From assembly GCA_020026115.1 (NCBI GenBank), contig JAHHQY010000007.1:1-49145 (forward strand): DNA of 49,145 nucleotides, read 5' to 3'. The translations under genes were made by a program, and so were the position numbers. The notes beneath the pieces were generated by a model, which was not told where the DNA came from, did no database searches, and saw nothing but the letters and a program-made list of their open reading frames with translations. The number at the start of each line of letters is the position of its first letter. The first letter of the stretch is position 1. The stretch is from Actinobacillus sp. (GTDB taxonomy: Bacteria > Pseudomonadota > Gammaproteobacteria > Enterobacterales > Pasteurellaceae). Positions 15,444-24,337 of this stretch are shown piece by piece.

Positions 15444-15797
15444 ATGGCTCGTGTAAAACGTGGTGTTATTGCAAGAGCACGCCATAAGAAAGTTCTTAAG
15501 GCTGCTAAAGGTTATTATGGTGCGCGTTCACGTGTTTATCGCGTTGCGTTCCAAGCTGTAATTAAAGCTGGTCAATATGCTTACCGTGACCGTCGTCAAC
15601 GTAAACGTCAATTCCGTCAATTATGGATTGCTCGTATCAACGCTGCAGCGCGTCAAAACGGTTTATCTTACAGCAAATTCATCAATGGCTTGAAAAAAGC
15701 TTCTGTTGAAATCGATCGTAAGATCTTAGCTGACATCGCAGTATTCGACAAAGTAGCATTCGCTGCATTAGTTGAAAAAGCAAAATCAGCTCTTTAA
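15444..15797 (+). CDS. rplT: 50S ribosomal protein L20
   Basis: A 117-residue protein needed for early 50S assembly and likely feedback repressor of this operon. The start [19 protein letters not shown] and the block [19 protein letters not shown] are canonical. AGGAG precedes the ATG. A terminator follows. Confidence 0.98.
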
Positions 15798-15815
15798 TTC
15801 ATATTGAATTAAAAG

Positions 15816-15847
15816 AAATAGCGTGGTGAAAACTGCGCTATTTTTTT
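15816..15847 (+). terminator. Terminator of infC-rpmI-rplT
   Basis: AAATAGCG and CGCTATTT form the stem around a 14-base loop, ending in seven Ts. Confidence 0.8.
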
Positions 15848-15866
15848 ATGTTTACGGAGGGGAAAA

Positions 15867-16187
15867 ATGCAACAACAACTAAAACAACAACTTTACGCCT
15901 TAGAGCAAGTATTAAAGCAAAATACCTTGTGGAGCGAGGGTATGCCAAGTGAGCAAGCCTTAGCAAGCCAACAGCCATTTGCTATTGATTATTTAGAAGC
16001 GCATCAGTGGTTACAATGGATTTTTATTCCTAAAATGCACGCCTTAATTGAAAGTAATTATCCGCTACCTAGCCAAATTGCTATAAGCCCTTACATTGAA
16101 GAAGCGCTAAAAGAGCATGAAAATTTAGCCGATTTATTACAACCTTTATTGGCGATTGAAGAACTTTTACAACAAAATAAGCCATAA
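15867..16187 (+). CDS. yqcC: YqcC family protein (DUF446)
   Basis: A 106-residue, mostly helical protein. It shows the family pattern of a helical N-terminus (LKQQLYALEQVLKQ), the block LWSEGMPSEQALASQQPFAIDYLEAHQWLQW in which a WIFIPKM segment follows, and a C-terminal helix. The function is unknown. It lies 1 base upstream of truC, the same pairing as yqcC-truC in E. coli, so it may assist or simply travel with the pseudouridine synthase. GGAGG precedes the ATG. Confidence 0.88.
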   Translation: MQQQLKQQLYALEQVLKQNTLWSEGMPSEQALASQQPFAIDYLEAHQWLQWIFIPKMHALIESNYPLPSQIAISPYIEEALKEHENLADLLQPLLAIEELLQQNKP

Positions 16188-16188
16188 A

Positions 16189-16926
16189 ATGCTCGAAATT
16201 TTATATCAAGACCAAGCAATCATTGCGGTAAATAAACCGGCGGGGATGTTGGTGCATCGAAGTTGGTTAGATAAACACGAAACGCAGTTTGTGATGCAAA
16301 CTTTACGCGATCAAATTGGCCAGCATGTTTTCCCCATTCATCGCTTAGATCGTCCCACATCAGGGGTTTTACTTTTTGCTTTAAACAGTGAAATCGCAAA
16401 TCTTTTATGTCAGCAATTTAGCGAAAATAAGGTGCAAAAAACCTATTTAGCCTTAGTGCGTGGCTTTGTGCAAGGGCAAGGCGAAATTGATTACGCCCTC
16501 AAAGTAAAATTAGATAAAATTGCCGATAAATTTACGCAAAAAGACAAAGCACCACAAGAAGCGCAAACTCATTATCACGCCTTGCAATGGGCTGAAATGC
16601 CTTATGCCGTGGGGCGTTACGCTACAACGCGTTATACTTTACTTCGCCTTAGACCTAAAACGGGGCGTAAACATCAAATTCGTCGCCATTTAAAACATAT
16701 TTTTCACCCGATTTTAGGGGATACACAATATGGTGATTTACATCAAAATCGCGCTTTTCAACAGCATATGGGCGTTTCCCGTTTAATGTTGCATGCAGAA
16801 AGTTTAACCTTTCAGCATCCGCAAACAGGCGAGTCCATCACTTTAGAAGCACCGCTTGATGAAAAATGGCAACAAGCTATGCAACAATTACTTTGGCAAG
16901 AACAACAAGGAAAAGAAAATGCTTGA
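16189..16926 (+). CDS. truC: tRNA pseudouridine(65) synthase
   Basis: A 245-residue RluA-family enzyme that makes pseudouridine at tRNA position 65. The catalytic Asp lies in HRLDRPTSGVLLFAL, preceded by the VNKPAGMLVHRS motif. KTGRKHQIRRHL and LMLHAESLTF are the other family blocks. The start is ATG at 16189 (MLEILYQD), one base after the yqcC stop; an earlier in-frame ATG inside yqcC is unlikely. It overlaps yoaH by 8 bases. Confidence 0.92.
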   Translation: MLEILYQDQAIIAVNKPAGMLVHRSWLDKHETQFVMQTLRDQIGQHVFPIHRLDRPTSGVLLFALNSEIANLLCQQFSENKVQKTYLALVRGFVQGQGEIDYALKVKLDKIADKFTQKDKAPQEAQTHYHALQWAEMPYAVGRYATTRYTLLRLRPKTGRKHQIRRHLKHIFHPILGDTQYGDLHQNRAFQQHMGVSRLMLHAESLTFQHPQTGESITLEAPLDEKWQQAMQQLLWQEQQGKENA

Positions 16927-17080
16927 TACAAGTTTCGTAAGTTTAACGCATGAAGAACAACAAGAAGCGGTAGAAAAAATTCAAGAATTGATGCGTCAAG
17001 GCGTAAGTAGTGGGGAAGCCATCGCTTATGTCGCGCAAGAAATTCGCCGTCAGCAAGCTCAAGAAAACGAGCAAAAATAA
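16919..17080 (+). CDS. UPF0181 (YoaH-like) small protein
   Basis: A 53-residue protein starting MLDTSFVSLTHEEQQEAVEKI and containing the family block ELMRQGVSSGEAIAYVAQEIR. The function is unknown. I chose ATG at 16919, which overlaps truC by 8 bases and uses AAGGAAAAG as ribosome site. A longer frame from 16856 would read through truC and lacks family similarity. Confidence 0.88.
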   Translation: MLDTSFVSLTHEEQQEAVEKIQELMRQGVSSGEAIAYVAQEIRRQQAQENEQK

Positions 17081-17100
17081 ATTATTTTAAAGTCAAACGC

Positions 17101-17140
17101 ACTCGCGCCGAAAAAAGGAAGGAAATTTTTCGGCGCGAGT
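17101..17140. terminator. Inverted pair of uptake-like motifs, terminator after yoaH
   Basis: ACTCGCGCCGAAAAAA (17101-17116) faces its inverse at 17125-17140. The stem is perfect over at least 14 pairs and is followed by nine Ts, a strong intrinsic terminator made from two copies of the dispersed motif. Confidence 0.85.
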
Positions 17141-17217
17141 TTTTTTTTGCGAAGGCAGAAAAAAGACGTCATTTTACTTAAAAATTAAAAGCTAACAGAA
17201 TAAAAAATAAAAATAAA

Positions 17218-17247
17218 TTGTCATTTGTGGAAAAAATAGCATATAAT
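17218..17247 (+). promoter_or_regulatory. modA promoter
   Basis: TTGTCA (17218-17223) and TATAAT (17242-17247) are separated by 18 bases, 45 bases upstream of modA ATG. Confidence 0.7.
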
Positions 17248-17257
17248 CTGCCCCCAT

Positions 17258-17275
17258 TATGTATTACCTTATATA
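17258..17275. promoter_or_regulatory. Candidate ModE operator
   Basis: TATGTA-N6-TATATA covers the expected transcription start. It fits the TATATA-N6-TATATA core of ModE sites with one mismatch. In E. coli, molybdate-bound ModE represses modABC from this position. Confidence 0.45.
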
Positions 17276-17291
17276 AACAAATGGAGAATCT

Positions 17292-18050
17292 ATGAACAAG
17301 TTCCAAAAAAAACTTGCCACCGTAATTATTGCAGCGGCTTTATCTGCGAGCGCACAAGCTAAAATCACTGTTTTTGCTGCATCTTCAATGACTAACGCAA
17401 TTGAAACAGCAAAAGCTGAATTTTTAAAAACTCACCCAAATGAAGAAATCGCTTTATCTTTCGCCTCTTCTTCCAAATTAGCTCGTCAAATCGAAAATGG
17501 TGCACCGGCAGATCTTTATATCTCTGCGAATACAAAATGGATGACTTACTTAGAAGAAAAAGATTTATTAGTTAAAGATTCTCGCGCTGATTTAGTGAGC
17601 AATTCATTAGTTATGATTGCGCCAAAAGAAAGCAAAGTAAACAGCGTTGATGTGGCGAACCCTGAATGGATTAAATTATTAGGCAATAGCTATTTAGCTG
17701 TGGCAGATATGGCTGTACCAGTAGGTCGTTATACAAAAGAAGCTTTCACCACATTAAATGAATGGGATAGCGTAAAAGATAAATTAACACGTTCTGCTAA
17801 CGTACGCGCTTCTTTAGCTTTAGTTGAACAAGGCGAAAGCCCATTAGGCGTTGTTTACGGCACTGATGCAAAAATTAGTGATAAAGTTAAAGTCGTAGCA
17901 ACTTTCCCTGCGGATTCTCACGATAAAATCCTTTATCCTGCAGCCTTAATTAAAGGTAAAAACATTGAAGAAAGCCGTGAATTTCTTGATTTCTTAAAAT
18001 CTCAAGAAGGTAAAAAAATCTTTGCAAGCTACGGCTTCATCGCGAACTAA
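17292..18050 (+). CDS. modA: Molybdate ABC transporter, periplasmic binding protein
   Basis: A 252-residue secreted protein. A Sec signal peptide spans about residues 1-23 (KKLATVIIAAALSASAQA, then K). The mature part opens ITVFAASSMTNAI, the ModA oxyanion-binding motif, and has SFASSSKLARQIENGAPADLYISA. It captures molybdate or tungstate and delivers it to ModB. GGAG precedes the ATG. A terminator-like hairpin after modA probably makes the binding protein more abundant than the membrane components. Confidence 0.96.
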   Translation: MNKFQKKLATVIIAAALSASAQAKITVFAASSMTNAIETAKAEFLKTHPNEEIALSFASSSKLARQIENGAPADLYISANTKWMTYLEEKDLLVKDSRADLVSNSLVMIAPKESKVNSVDVANPEWIKLLGNSYLAVADMAVPVGRYTKEAFTTLNEWDSVKDKLTRSANVRASLALVEQGESPLGVVYGTDAKISDKVKVVATFPADSHDKILYPAALIKGKNIEESREFLDFLKSQEGKKIFASYGFIAN

Positions 18051-18082
18051 TTCCTTTCTTATTGATTATCGTTAAGTAACCT

Positions 18083-18111
18083 AGAGATAAAGGCTTTTGG
18101 TCTTTATCTCT
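18083..18111 (+). terminator. Partial terminator / attenuator between modA and modB
   Basis: AGAGATAAAG and CTTTATCTCT form a perfect 10-pair stem around a 9-base loop, followed by a short, impure T-run (CTTTTC). Read-through is expected, since modBC continue downstream. Confidence 0.6.
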
Positions 18112-18128
18112 CTTTTCATCTTTATCTC

Positions 18129-18860
18129 ATGACATTTGAAGCAATTTATCAGTATTTACAATTATCCAACACCGAAATTGACGCGATTAACTTAAGTTTA
18201 AAAGTGTCATTAACGGCGATGTTTGTTAGTATGCCTATCGCTATTTTGGTGGCGTGGTTATTAGCGCGTAAAGAATTTTACGGCAAAGCTTTTTTAAACG
18301 GCATCATTCACTTACCTTTAGTTTTACCGCCTGTGGTTATCGGTTATTTATTATTAATCAGCATGGGGCGTAATGGCGTGATAGGAAAACTCTTATTAAA
18401 GTGGTTTGATTTCAGTTTCAGCTTTAGCTGGTACGGCGCAGCTTTAGCTTCCGCGATTGTGGCTTTTCCTTTGGTTGTACGTTCCGTACGTCTTGCCTTA
18501 GAACAAATTGATCGTAAATTAGAACAGGCCGCGCGCACCCTTGGCGCAAATAGTATGCGTACCTTTTTTACCATCACCTTACCTTTATCTTTACCGGGTA
18601 TTTTCGCAGGTTTCGTGCTTGGTTTTGCGCGTTCTTTAGGAGAATTCGGCGCAACCATTACTTTTGTGTCCAATATTCCAGATGTTACCCAAACCATTCC
18701 GCTTGCGATGTATTCTTTAATTGAAACCCCAGGGGCGGAAGGGGCTGCAGCACGCTTATGTTTAATTGCGATTTCTATCGCTTTGATTTCGTTAATTATT
18801 TCCGAATATTTAGCCCGAAAAACTCAGAAGAAATTAGGACAAATTGATGCTAGAAATTAA
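18129..18860 (+). CDS. modB: Molybdate ABC transporter permease
   Basis: A 243-residue inner-membrane permease with about five to six membrane spans. The cytoplasmic EAA-type loop that docks on ModC is LEQAARTLGANSMRTFFTITLPLSLPGI. The segment LGEFGATITFVSNIPDVTQT is typical of ModB. The ribosome site is weak. It overlaps modC by 14 bases, so the two are translationally coupled. Confidence 0.95.
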   Translation: MTFEAIYQYLQLSNTEIDAINLSLKVSLTAMFVSMPIAILVAWLLARKEFYGKAFLNGIIHLPLVLPPVVIGYLLLISMGRNGVIGKLLLKWFDFSFSFSWYGAALASAIVAFPLVVRSVRLALEQIDRKLEQAARTLGANSMRTFFTITLPLSLPGIFAGFVLGFARSLGEFGATITFVSNIPDVTQTIPLAMYSLIETPGAEGAAARLCLIAISIALISLIISEYLARKTQKKLGQIDARN

Positions 18861-19920
18861 AGTTAAAAAACAATTAGGCCAATTACCGCTATCGGCAAAT
18901 TTACAAATTCCTGCGCAAGGTGTTACGGCATTATTCGGTTTATCAGGCTCGGGTAAAACCTCGCTGATTCAACTCATCGGCGGTTTAACCAAACCCGATG
19001 AGGGCAGTATTAGCTTAAATGGACGCCTTTTAGTGGATACGGAAAAAAATGTTTTCGTGCCAACGAATAAACGTCATATTGGCTATGTGTTCCAAGATGC
19101 CCGCTTATTTCCGCATTATCGCGTCTTAGGCAATTTGACCTATGGTATGAAAAATCCGGATCCTGACAAAGTAAAAGACATTGTGGAATTATTAGGCATT
19201 GGTCATTTGCTAAAACGTTACCCAATAACCTTATCCGGTGGGGAAAAACAGCGTGTGGCCATTGGGCGCGCTTTGTTGACCGATCCTGAAATTTTATTGA
19301 TGGACGAGCCTTTATCCGCCCTTGATTTACCGCGTAAGCGTGAATTATTGGATTATTTAGATAAACTGGCGAAAAATATTCAAATTCCAATTTTATATGT
19401 CACGCACAGTTTAGATGAATTATTACGTTTGGCAGAACAAGTGGTGCTACTCGATGAAGGCAAGGTAAAAGCTTATGACCTTTTAGAAAAAGTTTGGCAC
19501 AGTCCAGAGTTTGCCCCTTGGCAAGATGAAATGGAAAAAAGTAGCGTGCTTGCTTTAACGGTAGACCCTAAAAATGACGTAGCCGACACCACCGCTTTGG
19601 CGATTGGTAACGGGCAACATTTATGGATTCCTAAGCTGAAAGAGTCCCTTGGCACAAAAGAAAAAGTGCGCGTTTGTATTTACAGCTCTGATGTCGCCAT
19701 TAGCCTGCAACCTTTACAACAAACGAGTATTCGTAATAACTTATGCGCCGAAATTATGGCGTTGGAAGAAAACGGCCAGCAAGAAAATGTGCATGTGCAG
19801 TTAAAAGTCGGGGCGTCAATCCTTTGGTCGACGATAACCTACTGGGCGTTTAAAGAATTGCAGTTGCAACAAGGGCAAAAAGTGTATTTACAAATTAAAA
19901 CCGTATCGGTCGTACGTTAA
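18847..19920 (+). CDS. modC: Molybdate ABC transporter ATP-binding protein
   Basis: A 357-residue ATPase that powers molybdate import. Walker A is GLSGSGKTS (residues 31-39), the ABC signature is LSGGEKQR, Walker B is ILLMDEPLSALD, and the H-loop lies in YVTHSLDE. A C-terminal MOP/TOBE domain of about 70 residues binds oxyanion and regulates activity. The start is ATG at 18847 inside the modB end; a TTG one codon earlier is less likely. Confidence 0.95.
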   Translation: MLEIKVKKQLGQLPLSANLQIPAQGVTALFGLSGSGKTSLIQLIGGLTKPDEGSISLNGRLLVDTEKNVFVPTNKRHIGYVFQDARLFPHYRVLGNLTYGMKNPDPDKVKDIVELLGIGHLLKRYPITLSGGEKQRVAIGRALLTDPEILLMDEPLSALDLPRKRELLDYLDKLAKNIQIPILYVTHSLDELLRLAEQVVLLDEGKVKAYDLLEKVWHSPEFAPWQDEMEKSSVLALTVDPKNDVADTTALAIGNGQHLWIPKLKESLGTKEKVRVCIYSSDVAISLQPLQQTSIRNNLCAEIMALEENGQQENVHVQLKVGASILWSTITYWAFKELQLQQGQKVYLQIKTVSVVR

Positions 19921-19925
19921 AAAAG

Positions 19926-19957
19926 AAAGGCAAAAATACGTTTATTTTTGCCTTTTT
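19926..19957 (+). terminator. Terminator of modABC
   Basis: AAAGGCAAAAATA and TATTTTTGCCTTT-type arms form a long stem ending in a T-run. Confidence 0.75.
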
Positions 19958-20032
19958 TATTGTTTATATTGACATTTTAGTGAAATCTTTTAGCATTTAA
20001 AGCAGGTTTAATCAGTGAGAAAGGGGAAAAAA

Positions 20033-20479
20033 ATGATGCAAATTCTTTTATTAAACGGCCCGAACTTAAATATGCTTGGTGTGCGTGAGCCAGATCATTA
20101 TGGCGTGCAAACCTTAGAGGATATTGAGCAACATTTAACCCAGCAAGCACAAAAAATGCAGGTGAAGTTAGATTGTTTCCAAAGCAACAGCGAGGAAAAA
20201 CTCATCAATAAAATTCAACAAAGTTTTGGCAATGTGGATTTTATTTTATTTAATCCTGCGGCTTTTACACATACCAGCGTTGCTTTGCGCGATGCTTTAT
20301 TAGCGGTTTCCATTCCTTTTGTGGAAATCCATCTTTCTAATGTACATCGCCGTGAGACTTTTCGTCGGCAATCTTATTTTAATGATATTGCAGAAGGCGT
20401 AATTTGTGGTCTTGGCACGAAAGGCTATGATTATGCACTGGATTTTGCAGTAGATTTTTTACAAAAAAACAGTAAATAA
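20033..20479 (+). CDS. aroQ: 3-dehydroquinate dehydratase, type II
   Basis: A 148-residue dodecameric-type enzyme that dehydrates 3-dehydroquinate to 3-dehydroshikimate in the shikimate pathway. The motif ILLLNGPNLNMLGVREPDHYG carries the catalytic Tyr. NPAAFTHTSVALRDAL and the His of FVEIHLSNVHRRE complete the active site. The start is ATG at 20033 or 20036, behind AAGGGG. An upstream in-frame GTG at 20015 would place the ribosome site inside the gene. It is a single gene with its own terminator. Confidence 0.95.
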   Translation: MMQILLLNGPNLNMLGVREPDHYGVQTLEDIEQHLTQQAQKMQVKLDCFQSNSEEKLINKIQQSFGNVDFILFNPAAFTHTSVALRDALLAVSIPFVEIHLSNVHRRETFRRQSYFNDIAEGVICGLGTKGYDYALDFAVDFLQKNSK

Positions 20480-20485
20480 GAAAAG

Positions 20486-20515
20486 AAAAACGTCAGGGAA
20501 ACCTGACGTTTTTTT
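20486..20515. terminator. Bidirectional terminator between aroQ and yajQ
   Basis: AAAAACGTCAGG-GAAA-CCTGACGTTTTTTT, a perfect stem with a GAAA tetraloop, between convergent genes. Confidence 0.9.
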
Positions 20516-20519
20516 ATGA

Positions 20520-21011
20520 TTAGTCGCGGAAGTTAATAAATTGGAAAGGTTGATCTAACTCAGCGGTTTTTACAAGTTGAATTGTGCTTTGTAAATCGTC
20601 GCGTGATTTACCCGTTACACGCACTTGTTCACCTTGAATTTGAGTTTGTACTTTCAGCTTTTTATCTTTAATCAATTTAATGATTTTTTTCGCCACCTCT
20701 TTCTCAATTCCTTGTTTGAGCTTAATGGTTTTGCTGTAAAGTTTACCGTTACGATCGGCTTCAGCGGGGATATCTAACGAGTTACGTTGAATATCACGTT
20801 TTACGCAAGCACCCACTAACATTTCCAATAATTGTTCTAATTGGAAGTCAGATTCTGTACTTAACGTAATGGTTTCATTTTTTTCGTTTAATTCAATGCT
20901 CGCCTCAACGCCACGAAAATCATAACGTGTGCTTAACACACGATTTGCATTTTCCACAGCATTACGAACTTCATGTAGGGTAATTTCAGAAACGATGTCA
21001 AAAGAAGGCAT
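20520..21011 (-). CDS. yajQ: YajQ family nucleotide-binding protein
   Basis: A 163-residue cytoplasmic protein of the UPF0234 family: MPSFDIVSEITLHEVRNAVENA, STRYDFRGVEASIELNE, and the C-terminal QVRVTGKSRDDLQSTI. Members bind nucleotides, and a Xanthomonas homologue binds cyclic di-GMP. The role here is unknown. It lies 9 bases downstream of serB on the same strand, so the two are probably co-transcribed. Confidence 0.93.
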   Translation of the reverse strand: MPSFDIVSEITLHEVRNAVENANRVLSTRYDFRGVEASIELNEKNETITLSTESDFQLEQLLEMLVGACVKRDIQRNSLDIPAEADRNGKLYSKTIKLKQGIEKEVAKKIIKLIKDKKLKVQTQIQGEQVRVTGKSRDDLQSTIQLVKTAELDQPFQFINFRD

Positions 21012-21020
21012 AATTATTCC

Positions 21021-21974
21021 TTATTGTTGGTATTGTTGAAGTTTTTCCGTTGCGCGTAATAAACAAACTAACGCGCTTAAGTCGGCAAAGTTTACCACAA
21101 CTTGTGCTTTTTGTTGAACTTTTGGTTTTGCGTGAAAAGCCGCGCCTAAGTTTGCTAAGGCGAGCATAGGTAAATCATTTGCCCCATCGCCTATGGCTAC
21201 GGTTTGAGTTGCGGGAATTTGCCATTTTTCTTGTAAGGCTTGTAAGGTTTGCGCTTTAAATTGACTATCAACAATCGCGCCGAATAAATTCCCCGTTAAA
21301 CGCCCATTTTCAATTTGAAATTGGTTCGCTACGGCAAAATCCAACTGTAATTTTTCTTTTAAAAAATCAGCAAAATAATCAAAACCCCCTGAAGCGATAG
21401 CGATTTTCCAACCGTATTGTTGCAAAGTTTTGAGCATTTTTTCTAAACCGGGCATAAGCGGAAGGTGCGCTCGAACCTGTTGTAAAATACTTTCTGGCGC
21501 ATTTTTTAGCGTGCCAACACGGCGACGTAAACTTTGCTCAAAATCTAATTCACCACGCATAGCCGAAGCGGTAATGGCTGAAACTTCTTCGCCTGTTCCG
21601 GCTAATTTTGCAATTTCATCAATACATTCCATTTGAATCATGGTGGAATCCATATCCATAAGTAACAGCCCTTTTTGGCTTAATTGTGCTTGATAATTCA
21701 AGAAAGCAAAATCTAAGCTCATCTCATTGGCCACAAGGCGCGCATTAAGAGGAAAATCCGCTTGTAAAATAACGGCTAAATAATCGCCTTCGATAAAAGC
21801 ACCAAGCACTCGCGCCGAAAAATTATGCGCAAAGTCGGTCACTTGAGTAAAAGTTAAGGCTTGGCCATATAACAAAGCGCAAGGAATTTCAGAAAAAGGC
21901 ATTTTTTCTGCTAGAATGCCATTTTCGTTTAAATGATAATGTTGTGTAATTTGTTTAAGTTGTTGTAATTGCAT
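21021..21974 (-). CDS. serB: Phosphoserine phosphatase
   Basis: A 317-residue HAD-superfamily enzyme that makes serine from phosphoserine. The nucleophile motif DMDSTMIQMECIDEIA, the Ser motif IAIASGGFDYF and the metal motif GDGANDLPML are all present. An N-terminal domain of about 100 residues precedes them. ATG at 21974 (MQLQQLKQ) fits the family length. A longer frame from 22061 runs into the divergent smp start region and is rejected. Two dispersed motifs lie within this gene. Confidence 0.93.
   Translation of the reverse strand: MQLQQLKQITQHYHLNENGILAEKMPFSEIPCALLYGQALTFTQVTDFAHNFSARVLGAFIEGDYLAVILQADFPLNARLVANEMSLDFAFLNYQAQLSQKGLLLMDMDSTMIQMECIDEIAKLAGTGEEVSAITASAMRGELDFEQSLRRRVGTLKNAPESILQQVRAHLPLMPGLEKMLKTLQQYGWKIAIASGGFDYFADFLKEKLQLDFAVANQFQIENGRLTGNLFGAIVDSQFKAQTLQALQEKWQIPATQTVAIGDGANDLPMLALANLGAAFHAKPKVQQKAQVVVNFADLSALVCLLRATEKLQQYQQ
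21272..21287 (+). repeat. Uptake-like motif inside serB (1)
   Basis: CAATCGCGCCGAATAA, core intact and flanks diverged. On the coding strand it gives Leu-Phe-Gly-Ala-Ile. Confidence 0.55.
21808..21823 (+). repeat. Uptake-like motif inside serB (2)
   Basis: ACTCGCGCCGAAAAAT, a perfect copy. On the coding strand it gives Asn-Phe-Ser-Ala-Arg-Val. Confidence 0.7.
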
Positions 21975-22043
21975 AAAGAAACCTATTTTGTGCAAAAAAA
22001 AGTTGCGACATTGTAACGAATTTTTACAGACTTGGGGGAAAGA

Positions 22044-22670
22044 ATGGTGAAAAAACAACAAAAAAAGTGGCTCATCTTTTTAGCGCTTTTTTTTCTATGG
22101 GGACTTTTGTTCTTCAGTGCAAGCATTCAATTTTTCGGTGCGAAACAATTTGAAAGTCACGTTGCACAGGTGCAAACAGCGCGTATTACGCAAGTGCAAG
22201 CGCGCTTATTAGAACAAGAAGGTAAAATATTGACTTTTTTGTTAGCCAATGATGCCAGCGCTGAAAATTTACAACAAATGCTACAAGATTTTGCGCAAAT
22301 AGAGTTTGTTCAGCAAGTGAAGTTATATAACGCCACGGGCAATTTATTAGGGCAAGCAGGGCAGGCGAGCGACCTTTCCTCTCGCAAAGAAATTTTGCCT
22401 TTATATGAGCAAAAGCAAATGGAAGGTTTTTTAGAAATCGATTGGCAAAGTATGCAAGCTCATGAACAAGCACAATCTTTAAAGCCTTATTTTATGCATC
22501 TTTATGCGCAGGCAATGATTTTTATGTTAATGGGGGCGTTGCTTGCGGGAAGTTTTTATTTATTTTTTAAACTTTGCCGTCCAAAGGCATCTAGCCCAAG
22601 TGCAATGCCACAAGCTGAAAAACCAGCAAAGCCTTATATAAAAAAGGCTAAAAAAAATAAAAAACTTTGA
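22044..22670 (+). CDS. smp: AhpA/Smp-family membrane protein
   Basis: A 208-residue inner-membrane protein. Two membrane spans (WLIFLALFFLWGLLFFSA near the N-terminus and AMIFMLMGALLAGSFYLFF near residue 155) flank a periplasmic domain of about 110 residues, and the tail is lysine-rich. This matches the Smp/YtjB family, which in E. coli is likewise divergent from serB. The function is unknown. ATG at 22044 has GGGGGAAAG upstream; a TTG at 22032 is less likely. Confidence 0.85.
   Translation: MVKKQQKKWLIFLALFFLWGLLFFSASIQFFGAKQFESHVAQVQTARITQVQARLLEQEGKILTFLLANDASAENLQQMLQDFAQIEFVQQVKLYNATGNLLGQAGQASDLSSRKEILPLYEQKQMEGFLEIDWQSMQAHEQAQSLKPYFMHLYAQAMIFMLMGALLAGSFYLFFKLCRPKASSPSAMPQAEKPAKPYIKKAKKNKKL
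22131..22145 (-). repeat. Uptake-like motif inside smp
   Basis: The minus strand reads TTTCGCACCGAAAAA, core intact. The coding strand reads Phe-Phe-Gly-Ala-Lys. Confidence 0.6.
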
Positions 22671-22747
22671 AAAAAAAGCGAAAATAACGCAAAATAAGCG
22701 CCGTTTTTATCTTATTCATTATTTATTAACTCAATTATTTAAAACAA

Positions 22748-24337
22748 ATGACACAAAATTCCTATCCTCAACAAATAAATAAACGTCGCACCTTTGCGAT
22801 TATTTCTCACCCCGATGCGGGTAAAACAACAATTACAGAAAAAGTTCTTCTTTACGGACAAGCTATTCAAAAAGCAGGAAGCGTAAAAGGCAAAGGTTCT
22901 GCGCAACATGCAAAATCAGACTGGATGGAAATGGAAAAACAACGTGGTATTTCAATTACAACCTCTGTAATGCAATTTCCTTATGGCGACTGTTTAGTGA
23001 ACTTATTAGATACACCAGGACACGAAGACTTCTCGGAAGATACCTATCGAACCTTAACGGCGGTAGATAGTGCCTTAATGGTGATTGACAGCGCAAAAGG
23101 GGTGGAAGATCGAACCATTAAATTGATGGAAGTTACGCGTTTGCGTGATACGCCGATTTTAACCTTTATGAATAAATTAGACCGCGATATTCGCGATCCT
23201 TTAGAATTGTTAGACGAAGTTGAAGAAGTATTAAAAATTCGTTGTGCGCCAATTACTTGGCCAATTGGTTGCGGTAAATTATTCAAAGGGGTTTATCATT
23301 TATACAAAGATGAAACCTATCTTTACCAAACAGGACAAGGGCATTGTATTCAAGAAGTACGCACCATTAAAGGTTTAGATAACCCAGAATTAGATGCGTT
23401 GGTGGGCGATGATTTAGCCGGCCAATTACGCGAAGAACTGGAATTAGTACAAGGCGCAAGTAACGAGTTTGAATTAGCCTCTTTCTTAAAAGGTGAATTA
23501 ACCCCAGTCTTTTTCGGTACGGCATTAGGGAATTTTGGGGTCGATCATTTCCTTGACGGTTTAACCGCTTGGGCGCCTTCTCCGCAAGCTCGCCATAGCG
23601 ATAAACGTACGGTAGAACCAACAGAAGAAAAATTAACGGGATTTGTATTTAAAATTCAAGCGAATATGGATCCGAAACATCGCGACCGTGTCGCCTTTAT
23701 GCGTTTAGTTTCAGGTAAATACGAAAAAGGTATGAAATTAAAACATGTGCGTATTGGTAAAGATGTGGTGATTTCCGATGCTTTAACCTTTATGGCAGGC
23801 GATCGTAGTCATGCAGAAGAGGCTTATGCGGGCGATATTATTGGTTTACATAATCACGGCACAATTCAAATTGGTGATACTTTCACGCAAGGTGAAGGTT
23901 TAAAATTTACAGGTATTCCTAACTTTGCGCCAGAATTATTCCGTCGCATTCGTTTGCGTGACCCATTAAAACAAAAGCAACTTTTAAAAGGCTTAGTGCA
24001 ACTTTCAGAAGAAGGTGCTGTGCAAGTTTTCCGTCCATTAATGAATAACGATTTAATCGTTGGCGCGGTGGGTGTGTTGCAGTTTGATGTGGTGGTTTCA
24101 CGTTTAAAATCAGAATATAACGTGGAAGCGATTTACGAAAATGTTAATGTAGCAACCGCCCGTTGGGTCGATTGTAGCGATGCGAAAAAATTTGAAGAAT
24201 TTAAACGTAAAAATGAACAAAATCTTGCCCTTGATGGTGGCGATAATTTAACCTACGTTGCTCCAACTATGGTGAATTTAAATCTCGCCCAAGAGCGCTA
24301 TCCTGATGTGCGTTTCTTTAAAACAAGAGAACACTAA
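22748..24337 (+). CDS. prfC: Peptide chain release factor 3
   Basis: A 529-residue GTPase that recycles RF1 and RF2 from the ribosome after peptide release. G-domain motifs are intact: SHPDAGKTTITEK (G1), a Thr-rich switch I region (RGISITTSVM), DTPGHEDFSEDTYRTL (G3) and NKLDRDIRDP (G4). The RF3-specific C-terminal domains follow. Length matches the family (about 529). The ATG follows an A-rich stretch without a clear ribosome site. Confidence 0.97.
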   Translation: MTQNSYPQQINKRRTFAIISHPDAGKTTITEKVLLYGQAIQKAGSVKGKGSAQHAKSDWMEMEKQRGISITTSVMQFPYGDCLVNLLDTPGHEDFSEDTYRTLTAVDSALMVIDSAKGVEDRTIKLMEVTRLRDTPILTFMNKLDRDIRDPLELLDEVEEVLKIRCAPITWPIGCGKLFKGVYHLYKDETYLYQTGQGHCIQEVRTIKGLDNPELDALVGDDLAGQLREELELVQGASNEFELASFLKGELTPVFFGTALGNFGVDHFLDGLTAWAPSPQARHSDKRTVEPTEEKLTGFVFKIQANMDPKHRDRVAFMRLVSGKYEKGMKLKHVRIGKDVVISDALTFMAGDRSHAEEAYAGDIIGLHNHGTIQIGDTFTQGEGLKFTGIPNFAPELFRRIRLRDPLKQKQLLKGLVQLSEEGAVQVFRPLMNNDLIVGAVGVLQFDVVVSRLKSEYNVEAIYENVNVATARWVDCSDAKKFEEFKRKNEQNLALDGGDNLTYVAPTMVNLNLAQERYPDVRFFKTREH

